Origin: JAMLIO01 sp031412575
GTDB taxonomy: Bacteria; Bdellovibrionota; Bdellovibrionia; Bdellovibrionales; UBA1609
Direction: 5' to 3'
Assembly (NCBI GenBank): GCA_031412575.1
Contig: JANODG010000185.1
Coordinates: forward strand, 1-47,908
Length of the DNA stretch: 47,908 nucleotides
Below, one piece after another: positions 34,401 through 42,563 of the stretch; position 1 is the stretch's first letter, and every line of letters starts with the position of its first letter. Position numbers and translations under genes: made by a program. The notes under the pieces are model-generated. The model was given only the letters and a program-made list of their open reading frames with translations, searched no databases and was not told the origin of the DNA.

Positions 34401-35299
34401 AAGCGACAGAATATAAAACAAAAATTGCAGAAATTGCTAATCCGTTTAAAACGAATGCTGTTCAATCGTACCAAAATGCGATTGATCGTGCCGAATCACT
34501 TGCTGGTTTTGGACCTTATTATCAGATTGCCAGAGATGAACTTTTTAATATCAGTCCGTCGTCAACTTATCTTGCGGACGACGACTATTTTAAAATCCTT
34601 AATTACGACGAAAATTTAAGTAAAGATGAAACTATACAAACACTTTCTTCCGTTGAAGGTGATAGTAAACAGTTGATTGATAAGCTAGGTGAAGCCTTAG
34701 AAAAAAATCCTCAGGATGTTTCGGCTTATGAGTTCATGGCGAAATACTACTTTAAAAAAACCATGTATCATATGGCCAAAATCTACTTAAATAAAATTAC
34801 CAATAAAAATAACCTACCGCGAGTATCTAACAACTTAGGAGTTATTAACTTAAAACTGGATTTAGAAAAAGAAGCTCAAAAAGATTTCGAGCGTGCTATC
34901 AATCTTGAACCCGACTATGTGCTCGCAAGAATCAATTTTACCTATAAGTTTATAAATCAAAACGGATTTAGTCCTGTTTTAAGTGATCTAGAAAGTTTAT
35001 TTCAAAAAACCAAAGGTCAGTTGTCTAAATCTGAGTTATTTCGTCAGGTAGCAACTAACTATGGGGTTGCTTTAGCACGAACGAAAAATTTCACAAAAGC
35101 GGTTCAGGTCAATCAAGATATTTTAAGCCGAGTTTCTAAAGATGCTTCGGTTTTAAAAAATCAATCTTTGTATCTGATCACAGGTTTAAAAAATAAGGTT
35201 GAGGGTGCAAAGGTCTTAACTCAATTTAAATCTATTGCAAGAAATAAAAAGGATTTGGATACTATAGTAAGACTTGAGGAGTATTTAAAAACTTTATGA
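31481..35299 (+). CDS. Very large TPR protein, gliding machinery (GltD/AgmU-like)
   Basis: 1272 residues. Hydrophobic N-terminus (about 12-30) with likely signal cleavage after NNTEA. Almost the whole protein is tetratricopeptide-like helix pairs, many ending in YPKS or FPNS turns typical of TolA/YbgF-linked TPRs. Size and position match Myxococcus GltD (AgmU), a periplasmic scaffold, but large TPR proteins are hard to assign by eye. It overlaps genes on both sides (13 and 4 bases). Confidence 0.75.
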   Translation: MCKVKSLSSTFLNQAVVAALVCFFAINNTEAKTLGAVIKNIEKSKANLPKTREASKTPPQSNINLKLVRPTSTNTNLFKEGTNEAEYEKLLNQQINQLYSLSKKTRSKAMQGDVWLRLAKAYTEKSALVERRINEEFDKKINDYFAKKISSKPVLNMGPAQDFNKKAVELYKWYLRDNPKSPNSDQVLFFLGYNTMSLGDSAASVKYYEALSSRFPNSEFVIEANLSLADYYFDQGAKNYAQSKGYLEKAEDYYQKIIKSRSRLSSIATYKLAWVNLKLNRSDQALAYITRVIRDGKFADQRKVSSDRLSKEAQKELPMFYAQVKDYKKSISYFKASLPKEDVAKSLEQLALLYADSGNREGAGFLFDYLSKTGDLSVGKVFDFQYKKVQLAESKGGIINSRAELLDLIEAFGPKTKWAEKARKEDAYDEPYKKMEGLAKNYALTAHKASRLKPDDLISLRKADEAYKIYLENFVKEDKDAEIRFFHAELLYEAKQFAKAADMYMEVSKVQNSKYAEKSKLNALLSIEKALPSIDGIKQKVGDSTEVYPLEDSEKKFISLTQEYLANPKNTESRVEVMYKMASILYAHNYLTDAEKQFKDVIKEFPKSQYAEYSTNLILDIYNLRKDYKGLERVGLELLENKSVNNEKAMQDVKNVVEKSAFKGAEEAEKANKPLDAAKSYLDFYKKYPKSTLAALALYNSAINFEKADRKNLAIETYERYRAEADPKVKEYAKTFLFTGILRESLGDLAGAVRDYESYIKISDPKTIEASLYYNIAIIFEGLKNFTKVKEYFNLYSARVKPEEAKNIIFRQASYADELGLAYEAITLYKKYVLVAGIDQDLKIEAVGRLALLSKESGAITQSITYFNESVKLQSQLKSKKNAQYAAESMFIKTDKVYNDLKAITIGTNPATQQSLVQKKIKLVEDLRKSTEAVIAYDAPEWIVAALTRMGQGYQHLAFALVSAPVPKELNAEEATEYKTKIAEIANPFKTNAVQSYQNAIDRAESLAGFGPYYQIARDELFNISPSSTYLADDDYFKILNYDENLSKDETIQTLSSVEGDSKQLIDKLGEALEKNPQDVSAYEFMAKYYFKKTMYHMAKIYLNKITNKNNLPRVSNNLGVINLKLDLEKEAQKDFERAINLEPDYVLARINFTYKFINQNGFSPVLSDLESLFQKTKGQLSKSELFRQVATNYGVALARTKNFTKAVQVNQDILSRVSKDASVLKNQSLYLITGLKNKVEGAKVLTQFKSIARNKKDLDTIVRLEEYLKTL

Positions 35300-35559
35300 T
35301 TAAAAAAATATTTTTCTTCATTTTAATCAGTTTTACTGCGGTTAGTTCAACTTGGGCTCAAAACAAAAACCAAGCTGATCCTAAAACGACAGTTTTATCT
35401 TTTGAAGACGAGCTTATTCAAGGTGATGTTTCATCACCGGATTTATTTGTAATTTTAAAAAATAAAAATATCAATTTTGGAAGACTGTTAAAGCTACGAA
35501 AAGACTTTATTCCTGAGATGAAGCAAACAAGAGAAGATGTGCACGGGAGTTCAGATTGA
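35296..35559 (+). CDS. Small periplasmic protein of the gliding operon
   Basis: 87 residues. Signal peptide MIKKIFFFILISFTAVSSTWAQ, then SFEDELIQGDVSSPDLF and FGRLLKLRKDFIPEM, a pattern I associate with small proteins beside AglR-type operons in myxobacteria. Starts in the ATGA overlap with the large TPR gene; its stop overlaps the TTG start of the FHA gene. The tight coupling argues for a structural part. Confidence 0.7.
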   Translation: MIKKIFFFILISFTAVSSTWAQNKNQADPKTTVLSFEDELIQGDVSSPDLFVILKNKNINFGRLLKLRKDFIPEMKQTREDVHGSSD

Positions 35560-37778
35560 GTGAACCAATAGTCATACGAGTCTTTTTTAAAGAAAACTTA
35601 ATTGCCGTTAAACAATTCGAGCAAGATCAAATCATTATTGGTAAAAAAGGCGACTCTGCTTTAGTCTTAAGACAAAAAGATGTTGCTGAAATTCACTGTG
35701 TGATCGAAAAACGCGGGGACTCTTATGTTCTGTGTGACTTAGGGTCTGATGTTGGAACTATTATTCATAACGAAAGAGTTTTAGAGCATCCTTTAAAATC
35801 TGGCGATATCTTTTTTATTAGCGACCTTGAAGTTCATTTTTTTATAGGAACACCAACGTTCACAACGTCTCAGGTAAAAAACACTAAATCTACAGAAGAT
35901 GTTAAAGATCAAATTTATGTAGAAGATGAAAAGGCCGCTCTTAATGATAAAGAGCCCGAAGACATGTTCACACCAGAAGCTGAAGAGGAATCTCCTTTTT
36001 TATCCATGGGTGGTAAAAAGACTTTTGATATTAATACTGTAGAAGATTTAAAAATAGATCCTAAGCCAAAAAGAAACACTGAAGTTGTAAGAGAAGCAGC
36101 ATCTGTAGAGAATAAAAAAATAGTTAAAACAAGTGCGTCGGGTTTTGAAATGATGGATTTAGGTGGTCGCCCCGAGCCTACAAGTAATTTGTCTGAGGGA
36201 TTAAATCAAAACCTGGGAACTTATGCGCCACAATCAAGTTTTGATGAGCTTGATGAAGTCATTGATGTAAACAGCAGGGGTTCTGTTGTTGAGGTTTTAA
36301 TTACGTGGAAAGAACGAATTTTATCCGCATCACATTTTGATTCGAAGCAGAAAGTATTCTTAGGTAATCAACCAGACTGTCAGTTGCAATTATCAACTTT
36401 TAACTTCAAACATTATTTTATCCATATTAATAACGGTGCTGAAATTCGCATTCCTGATAAGATGGACGGATTTTTATACCGCGGTCAGCAGCGCATTCCA
36501 TTCTCTGCTTTAAAAAAGTCTGGGCAATTGTCCCGAGACGGAGACTGTTATGTATTAAGCCTTGGACAAGGCGAAATGGTTCGATGCTTTTTATTGGGCG
36601 ATCGAATTCAAGCTTACGTCAGGTATGTTGAACAAACACCAAAAGCTTTACCTATTCCTGTATTTGATTTTTCTCCGGCAGAATTAGTTTCGATTGCGAT
36701 GGCTTTTGTAGTTTCAGCAGTGATTGCGATTTTTATGACCTTTAATGCTCCTCAAAGTTTAGATGAAATTGATACGTTAGTTGAAGATCAATATCGTGTT
36801 GCAACTGTTGAGTTTAAACCGCCTCCGCGCTCGACTCCCGAGCCTGTAGAGATCGAACCTAAAAAAGAAGAAGAAATTCCAAAGCCAAAAGTTGTTAAAA
36901 AAGTTAGTGATGAAAAAAAACAAGTTAAACCCATTGCTGATAAAAAGCCTACAACAACGGTACCTAAGACTCAAAGCTTGGGTAAAAAAGGCGAGCCAAA
37001 AAAAGTTACAGTTGTTGATAAAGAAGCGGGTAAACCAAAAGAAGTTGCACCTAATAAGATTAAAACTCCAGCCAAAGGCTTAGTGTCTAATAAAGCGGGT
37101 GGTGCGATTGCTACTGGTAAAGAAGGTGCAAATGCTGCCACTAAGAAAAAAGACGTCACGAAATCAGGTCTATTAAGTATTTTAAGTTCTGGTGGTGCAG
37201 CTTCAAATTTAGATAAAGCGTACTCGGGTGCAGGAACAACATTTGGATTAGCGGATAAAGCGACAGGTTTTGGTGGACAAACATCGGATCGACAAGGTGA
37301 AGGTTTGGGGACAGATCTTAAGAATGTCGGCGCTGGTGGCAAAGGAACATCAACAGTCGGTATTTCAGGCGTAGGATCCAAAGGTCGCGGTGGTGGCGAA
37401 GCGTCTTACGGTGGCAATAACGGTTTAGGCGACAAGGGTGAAGTTGCTATTGTTAACATCGAAGGAAATTCAAATGACTTTGTCAGTTCCATAGATAAAG
37501 AAGCTATTCGAAGAATCATTCGTAGTAACAGAAACGCGATTAAATCGTGTTACGATTTAGAACTTACAAAAAATCCAACGCTTTCAGGAAAAGTTGTTCT
37601 TGAATGGCAGATCACTGAAGGTGGTCGAATGTTGAATGCAAAAGTTAAAAGTAACGACATGCCTTCAAACACTTTGGGTCCATGTATCATTAACAGATTA
37701 AGAGTTTTAAAATTTCCAGACCCTGGACCAGATGAAATTGCTGAAGTTGCATTTCCGTTTGTGTTCGAGGCAAGATAA
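35556..37778 (+). CDS. FHA-domain inner-membrane protein with TonB-like C-terminus (GltG-like)
   Basis: 740 residues from TTG 35556, with GGGAG a few bases upstream. N-terminal FHA domain (about 24-100), an acidic linker, a second FHA-like sandwich without clear binding residues (about 245-355), one membrane segment (about 374-396), a Pro/Lys-rich then Gly-rich periplasmic linker, and a C-terminal domain (about 648-740; IRSNRNAIKSCYDLEL, GRMLNAKV) of the AgmX/TonB-like kind with two cysteines. This is the layout of Myxococcus GltG. It could carry a cytosolic phospho-signal or motor force across the periplasm. Confidence 0.85.
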   Translation: MSEPIVIRVFFKENLIAVKQFEQDQIIIGKKGDSALVLRQKDVAEIHCVIEKRGDSYVLCDLGSDVGTIIHNERVLEHPLKSGDIFFISDLEVHFFIGTPTFTTSQVKNTKSTEDVKDQIYVEDEKAALNDKEPEDMFTPEAEEESPFLSMGGKKTFDINTVEDLKIDPKPKRNTEVVREAASVENKKIVKTSASGFEMMDLGGRPEPTSNLSEGLNQNLGTYAPQSSFDELDEVIDVNSRGSVVEVLITWKERILSASHFDSKQKVFLGNQPDCQLQLSTFNFKHYFIHINNGAEIRIPDKMDGFLYRGQQRIPFSALKKSGQLSRDGDCYVLSLGQGEMVRCFLLGDRIQAYVRYVEQTPKALPIPVFDFSPAELVSIAMAFVVSAVIAIFMTFNAPQSLDEIDTLVEDQYRVATVEFKPPPRSTPEPVEIEPKKEEEIPKPKVVKKVSDEKKQVKPIADKKPTTTVPKTQSLGKKGEPKKVTVVDKEAGKPKEVAPNKIKTPAKGLVSNKAGGAIATGKEGANAATKKKDVTKSGLLSILSSGGAASNLDKAYSGAGTTFGLADKATGFGGQTSDRQGEGLGTDLKNVGAGGKGTSTVGISGVGSKGRGGGEASYGGNNGLGDKGEVAIVNIEGNSNDFVSSIDKEAIRRIIRSNRNAIKSCYDLELTKNPTLSGKVVLEWQITEGGRMLNAKVKSNDMPSNTLGPCIINRLRVLKFPDPGPDEIAEVAFPFVFEAR

Positions 37779-37829
37779 TATAAGAGCAGTGTAATAACAA
37801 CTTTTTGAATTAACAGTTTAGATTCATCA

Positions 37830-37844
37830 AGTATTACCAATACT
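37830..37844 (+). promoter_or_regulatory. Hairpin before aglR
   Basis: AGTATT-acc-AATACT (37830-37844) is followed by AAAAAAG and TTTTTT in the 100-base gap inside the gliding operon. It could be a weak attenuator or RNA-processing site that sets motor-gene expression apart from the upstream genes. Confidence 0.4.
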
Positions 37845-37878
37845 AAAAAAGTTTTTTATTCTTCTAGGAGGAAGCATC

Positions 37879-38562
37879 GTGGATCCAACAACAGCTCAAA
37901 TGCATTCGTGCGAAATGTATGAGTTTTTTCTTTCAAAAGCATTTTGTGAAGGCGGTACAGTCATGTACATCATCGCTTTCATTGGACTGCTGTCAGTCTT
38001 TTTGATTGTTGAAAGATTCATCGCCCTTGGTAGAAACACTGTAAAAAAACAAAGTGTTATTGATAATCTAACAAGCATGCTTTTAAGAGGCGATATCAGA
38101 CAAGCAATCACTTTTTGTGACACTAAGAATGCTCCACTGACTAATACTCTTAAAGCCGGCCTTGTTAAAGTTATGAACAAGCGACCTGACGAAGAAGTTC
38201 AAGTCGCTATGGATGCGGCAGTATTAAGAGAAACACCAAAGTTAGAAGGTTGGGTTTCATTTTTAGCTGTGTTTGGTAACATTTCAGTTCTTGTCGGATT
38301 ATTTGGAACTATCATCGGTATGATTAAATCTTTCGGTGCGGTTTCTAAATCAGATGCGGCCACGAAAGCTACTTTGTTATCTCGTGGTATTGCAGAAGCC
38401 TTAAACTGTACCGCGGGCGGATTATTCGTTGCGATTTTATGTATTGTTTTTTACGGTTTTTTTCAAATCAAAATTTCAAGAGCTATCAATGACATGCTTG
38501 AAACCAGTATGGATTTAATGAACTTGGTTGTTTCAAACAGAGATAAAATTTCTAATTCATAA
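37879..38562 (+). CDS. aglR: TolQ/ExbB/MotA-like proton-channel subunit of the gliding motor
   Basis: 227 residues, three membrane segments (about 25-48, 130-155, 170-195) with the TolQ/ExbB signature LVGLFGTIIGMIKSFG and GIAEALNCTAGGLFVAI. Together with the two ExbD/TolR-like proteins it would form a proton-driven stator. GTG start with a strong AGGAGG ribosome binding site. Two TolR-type genes and Glt-like neighbours favour AglR over TolQ or ExbB. Confidence 0.9.
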   Translation: MDPTTAQMHSCEMYEFFLSKAFCEGGTVMYIIAFIGLLSVFLIVERFIALGRNTVKKQSVIDNLTSMLLRGDIRQAITFCDTKNAPLTNTLKAGLVKVMNKRPDEEVQVAMDAAVLRETPKLEGWVSFLAVFGNISVLVGLFGTIIGMIKSFGAVSKSDAATKATLLSRGIAEALNCTAGGLFVAILCIVFYGFFQIKISRAINDMLETSMDLMNLVVSNRDKISNS

Positions 38563-38574
38563 AGGTTTAACAGA

Positions 38575-39051
38575 ATGGCTCATATAGAAGACGGTAAAGG
38601 TTCACGAACTGCCAATGTTGAAATCAACATTGTGCCCGTCATCGACTTGATGAGTGTGTTGATTGTGTTTCTTTTAATTACAGCGGTGTGGGATCAGATC
38701 TCAATGATTCAATTAGCAACGTCAATTTATGGAAAGAAATCTGACGACCAACAAGTGCAAGAAAAAAAGCCTGACGACTTGGAAATTCCATTACGTTTAG
38801 ATATCAAGTTAGACGGCTACGTTGTGGTCTTTAAAGACAATTCAACTGTAATTTCAAAGGTTGAAGGGGAATACAACACTAAACTTTTATCTGAAGAATT
38901 AAGACGAATCAAAGTGGCGTTTCCAAATAAAACCGACATCGTTATTTCTGTCGAAGATGAAATCAGTTATGGAAGCTTAGTTAAGGGTATGGACGTTGCG
39001 ATCACAGAAAAATTTCCTCAAGTTCAAATAGCCACTGGTGGAGCAGAATAA
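38575..39051 (+). CDS. aglQ: ExbD/TolR-like stator subunit of the gliding motor (first of two)
   Basis: 158 residues. One membrane segment with the proton-binding aspartate Asp24 in VPVIDLMSVLIVF, then a periplasmic ExbD/TolR domain ending in an alternation typical of the fold. AAAGG ribosome binding site about 9 bases before the ATG. The stop overlaps the next start (TAATG). The Q/S naming of the two subunits follows Myxococcus gene order and could be swapped. Confidence 0.85.
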   Translation: MAHIEDGKGSRTANVEINIVPVIDLMSVLIVFLLITAVWDQISMIQLATSIYGKKSDDQQVQEKKPDDLEIPLRLDIKLDGYVVVFKDNSTVISKVEGEYNTKLLSEELRRIKVAFPNKTDIVISVEDEISYGSLVKGMDVAITEKFPQVQIATGGAE

Positions 39052-39662
39052 TGCCAATACATGTTCCCGGTAAACGCAGTCGTAACGGAAAAAGAAGTTC
39101 AGGTTCACGGACAGTTGTTTTTGTTCTTTCGTTAACAGCCATGGTGGATATGTTCACGGTTCTTGTGGTGTTCTTATTACAGAACTATCAAGTGACCGGC
39201 CAAACTATCAATCTAGAAGATGATGTTGTATTACCTCAAGCGTCTGCAGTTCGTGAATTAGAACCTTCGAACGTGGTAGTTGTCGGAAAGGAACACATTG
39301 AGCTCAATGATGTCAAAGTCGCTTCGTTTCCAGCCATCAAAGAAAGCGAAGATTGGCTAATTGTAACTCTTAGAGATGCCATTAAAGATGAGTTAGCAAA
39401 ACAAAAAGAAAAAATGCAATCGTCCTTAGCCTTACAAGTCCAGACAGAAGTTTTAAAAGCAAAAGCTGGTGATGGTGCAGAAGTGAGTATGGAGTCTTTT
39501 AAACAAATCACGATTCAAGCTGATGAGAATGTTGATTTACTCAGTCTTAAAAAAATCATGTACACCATCGTTGAAGCTGGTGGTGGACCTATTAACTTTG
39601 CGGTTTTAAAAAAAGAAGCACCTAAAGTAGATTTGGGTACCGAAACTCCTGCAAGTTTTTAA
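39051..39662 (+). CDS. aglS: ExbD/TolR-like stator subunit of the gliding motor (second of two)
   Basis: 203 residues. Basic N-terminus, one membrane segment with Asp33 in TAMVDMFTVLVVFLL, then a periplasmic domain longer than in the first subunit, with a Lys/Gln/Glu-rich helical insertion (about 110-140). Asp33 is the expected proton-binding residue. GGAG 8 bases before the ATG. Last gene of the gliding run; a large inverted repeat begins in its stop codon. Confidence 0.85.
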   Translation: MPIHVPGKRSRNGKRSSGSRTVVFVLSLTAMVDMFTVLVVFLLQNYQVTGQTINLEDDVVLPQASAVRELEPSNVVVVGKEHIELNDVKVASFPAIKESEDWLIVTLRDAIKDELAKQKEKMQSSLALQVQTEVLKAKAGDGAEVSMESFKQITIQADENVDLLSLKKIMYTIVEAGGGPINFAVLKKEAPKVDLGTETPASF

Positions 39663-39732
39663 AAGTTTGTGTGAAAGCTAATTGCTTACTTTGGCTGAAC
39701 CGTCTGCGTAATCTTTTGGCACACAAACTTTT
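39661..39732. terminator. Inverted repeat after aglS, likely terminator
   Basis: AAAAGTTTGTGTG (39661-39673) and CACACAAACTTTT (39720-39732) are perfect 13-base arms around a 46-base loop. The left arm begins in the aglS stop codon and the right arm ends in four Ts. The loop is long for a simple terminator. Confidence 0.5.
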
Positions 39733-39788
39733 CCCTTACCTAATTGCTTAATTTTTCTCTAACTGAAAGTTGTCTAAAAACTAAAGTC

Positions 39789-39817
39789 TTGGATTCGTTA
39801 AAGTTTTAGTTTATATT
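39789..39817 (+). promoter_or_regulatory. Candidate promoter of the secretion operon (leaderless)
   Basis: TTGGAT (39789-39794), a 17-base spacer and TATATT (39812-39817) stand just before GTG 39826. Transcription would begin within about 2 bases of the start codon. No ribosome binding site is visible. Confidence 0.5.
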
Positions 39818-39825
39818 TTGAACTT

Positions 39826-41457
39826 GTGAGCTCTAAATACGACAAGCCTTTTATTGATGTTTTCAAAAAGTCTCTTTTTGGATTAAAGGAATTTACTTTT
39901 GCCTTAGCTATCTACACTTTTTCGATTGGCGTGCTAAGTTTGGCAACTCCCATAACCGTACAGTCCTTGGTTAATACTTTTGCTCTTAGCACCGATTTGA
40001 AACCGCTATTTAACCTCACTTTATTGCTATTAATACTATTGATTTTTTTTGGTGTAATTAAATCTTTCCAATACTTTACTGTTGAATTGATGCAACAAAA
40101 ATTAATAGCTCAGTTATCGGTGACTCTTTCCAAAAAAGTTATCTTCGGTCCAAAAGCAGAGTTTCAAAAAAATAATATTCGCGAAAAAGTGAATCGTTTT
40201 TTTGAAATCATTACGGTTCAAAAACTTGTTGCCATGCTTGTAATTGATGGGCTTTCAATTAGCATTCAGACGGTCATCGGACTAATTTTACTTTCGCTGT
40301 ATCACCCGTACTTCATTCCTTTTAATTTAATACTCATTTCGGTAATTTTTTTTAGCTTTAGATTTTTCAATTCAAGAGCCAAAATCACATCCATGGAAGA
40401 ATCTACGGCAAAATTTGAGGTGGCTGGTTTTTTACAAGATATTGCCAATACAGAGTCCAGACTACAAAATGAAGAAATTTCTTATAAATTCATAAAACAT
40501 TCCGACTCCCTGATTGAGAAGTATGTCATAGGACGAAAAAACCACTTTAAAGTTCTTTTTTATCAAAATATCGTCTTTTTAATTTTGTATGCTATCATCA
40601 ACGCTATTTTATTAGGAATTGGTGGATATTTAATCGCTATCGGTCAGTTATCGGTGGGACAATTAGTCGCTGCGGAAATTATTGTAAACGGAATAGCAAT
40701 TCAACTAGTCTACGGTTTAAAGCACTTGCAATTAGTTTATGACCTATATTCTAGTTGTGATAAATTAAATTGGTTTATGGACTTAAAAGAAATTACGCTT
40801 GACTGCCATAATGAAAATTTTAAAACTTTAAGAAGTAACCAAGATTTGATTTTTGAATTCAAAAAATTAAATATTGGGATAGAGTCCAAAATTGAATCTA
40901 ACTTTACAATGCATCCCTCAAAACATTATCAGTTCGTTTACCATGATTCTCGAATCAAAGAACAGCTTACAGACTTGATCCTTAAAAACGAAGATTTACA
41001 AGGCGGTGATTTATCCGTAGGTGGCATCAGTTATAAAGATCTTTCAAGTCTTGAAGTTCGAACATTGGTTCACAATTTAGATGAACCCATTATATTTGAC
41101 GGAACCATCAGGGACAATTTACTAGATTTCGAGAATGAATTGGACGTTTCCTACATTTTTGAAGTCTTAAGGAAGTTTGACTTGGATGATCGTATTCTTG
41201 GACTTCCTGATAGGTTAAATGAACGAATTCATTTTTCGTCAAAAGTTCTTAGCCACAGTCAAAAGTATCGGCTAAATCTAGCCAGAATTTACATTCACAA
41301 TCCTAAATTATTAATGATTCAAACAACAAGTGAGTTATTTTCAAACCAAACGTTTAAAAAGTATTTAAATGTTTTTCGTAACGAAGGATGTTCAATTTTA
41401 AGTTTCGTAAACGATGAATCTATTACTAATTTTTTTGAATTTAGAGAGATCAATTAA
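39826..41457 (+). CDS. ABC exporter-like protein with degenerate ATPase domain
   Basis: 543 residues. The membrane domain (about 20-320) is like type I secretion exporters. The C-terminal half aligns with an ABC ATPase (GTIRDNLLDF, LPDRLNERI, YRLNLARIYIHNPKLLMI), but Walker A is replaced by YHDSRIKEQ, the signature reads LSHSQ, Walker B ends MIQTT with neither Asp nor Glu, and the H-loop His is Asn (FVND). It therefore should not hydrolyse ATP alone. The frame is intact and coupled by TAATG to the adaptor gene. Start GTG 39826. Confidence 0.85.
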   Translation: MSSKYDKPFIDVFKKSLFGLKEFTFALAIYTFSIGVLSLATPITVQSLVNTFALSTDLKPLFNLTLLLLILLIFFGVIKSFQYFTVELMQQKLIAQLSVTLSKKVIFGPKAEFQKNNIREKVNRFFEIITVQKLVAMLVIDGLSISIQTVIGLILLSLYHPYFIPFNLILISVIFFSFRFFNSRAKITSMEESTAKFEVAGFLQDIANTESRLQNEEISYKFIKHSDSLIEKYVIGRKNHFKVLFYQNIVFLILYAIINAILLGIGGYLIAIGQLSVGQLVAAEIIVNGIAIQLVYGLKHLQLVYDLYSSCDKLNWFMDLKEITLDCHNENFKTLRSNQDLIFEFKKLNIGIESKIESNFTMHPSKHYQFVYHDSRIKEQLTDLILKNEDLQGGDLSVGGISYKDLSSLEVRTLVHNLDEPIIFDGTIRDNLLDFENELDVSYIFEVLRKFDLDDRILGLPDRLNERIHFSSKVLSHSQKYRLNLARIYIHNPKLLMIQTTSELFSNQTFKKYLNVFRNEGCSILSFVNDESITNFFEFREIN

Positions 41458-42563
41458 TGTCACTCAAACTTGAATCCTACAAAAACTACCGTAACTTTAA
41501 ATCTGTAAAAATGGTTCAAGTGCCACGACCAGTGGATGTGCTTTCTAGAATGTTAGCCGCGATTTTGATTTTATTACTTATCTGTTTGGTGTTTGTGCCA
41601 TGGAGACAGACTTCTAAAGGGTCCGGACGAGTTATAGCTTTTGATCCCAATCAAAGATTGCAAATGATCACCGCTCCTGTCTCTGGGGTTTTAGAAGAGT
41701 GGTTGGTGAACGAAGGTGAAGTTGTTAAAAAGGGAGATCCTTTAGTACGGATCGTGGATAACGACCCGAATTATTTAGATCGATTAAAACTAGAGCGCGA
41801 TGCTTCCATTAAAAAATATGATGCCGCCAGAAGCGCTACTGAAGCTTCAATGTCAAACTATCAACGACAGATGTCTTTAGAAAAAGAAGGTTTGACGTCT
41901 AGAAAAGACGTTGAAGCTGCTAAGATTTCTTATCAAAAATTAATAGCCGAAGAGGCCGAAGCAGCATCATTGCTTGCTCAGACTGAAGTGAAATTTTCAA
42001 GGTGGCAGACGCAGTTGGTGACAGCTCCGTCAGATGGAACCTTACTGCGTATCATGACCAGCTCTGGGGTTGTAAATGTAAGCCAGGGCCAGGATCTGGC
42101 TTACTTCGTACCTGATACTGACGAACCAGCAGCCGAGATTTACGTGGATGCAAATGACTTACCACTGATTTCAATCGGAAGAAAAGTAAGATTACAGTTC
42201 GAAGGTTGGCCTTCGATTCAATTTAGCGGTTTTCCTTCGGTAGCGATTGGAAGTTTTGCTGGGATTGTAAAAGCCGTGGATCCTTCAGTGTCTGATAGTG
42301 GGCAATTTAGAGTGCTTGTCGTTAAAGATCCTTCGGATCAACATCCTTGGCCTAGCCAAATATATTTAAGACAAGGCACGCGTGTCATTGGGTTAATACT
42401 TTTAGATACAGTGTCTTTAGGTTACGAACTATGGCGACAAGTGAATGGATTTCCTAAGTCGATGAATGTTTCTAATCAGGATACTTTTTTTTACAATCTA
42501 AAAAATCAGAATAAATCACCTAAAGTTCCGACAAGCAGCGAGACAAATGAAAAAATTAAGTAA
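41457..42563 (+). CDS. HlyD-family periplasmic adaptor (membrane fusion protein)
   Basis: 368 residues. One membrane segment near the N-terminus (about 33-50), a lipoyl-like half motif (TAPVSGVLEEWLVNEGEVVKKGDPLVRI), a coiled-coil hairpin (about 110-180), the second lipoyl half (VTAPSDGTLLRIM) and a beta-barrel domain. This is the adaptor of type I secretion systems, linking the inner-membrane exporter to a TolC-type channel. Start overlaps the exporter stop; end overlaps the channel gene by 17 bases. Confidence 0.92.
   Translation: MSLKLESYKNYRNFKSVKMVQVPRPVDVLSRMLAAILILLLICLVFVPWRQTSKGSGRVIAFDPNQRLQMITAPVSGVLEEWLVNEGEVVKKGDPLVRIVDNDPNYLDRLKLERDASIKKYDAARSATEASMSNYQRQMSLEKEGLTSRKDVEAAKISYQKLIAEEAEAASLLAQTEVKFSRWQTQLVTAPSDGTLLRIMTSSGVVNVSQGQDLAYFVPDTDEPAAEIYVDANDLPLISIGRKVRLQFEGWPSIQFSGFPSVAIGSFAGIVKAVDPSVSDSGQFRVLVVKDPSDQHPWPSQIYLRQGTRVIGLILLDTVSLGYELWRQVNGFPKSMNVSNQDTFFYNLKNQNKSPKVPTSSETNEKIK

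Noticed and set aside
36971..37381. Minus-strand frame of 136 codons
   Set aside because: Shadow of the low-complexity Lys/Gly-rich linker of the FHA/TonB-like gene.
39826..41457. ABC exporter gene as a pseudogene
   Set aside because: No stop or frameshift, full-length fold and tight overlap with the adaptor gene argue for a functional protein despite lost motifs.
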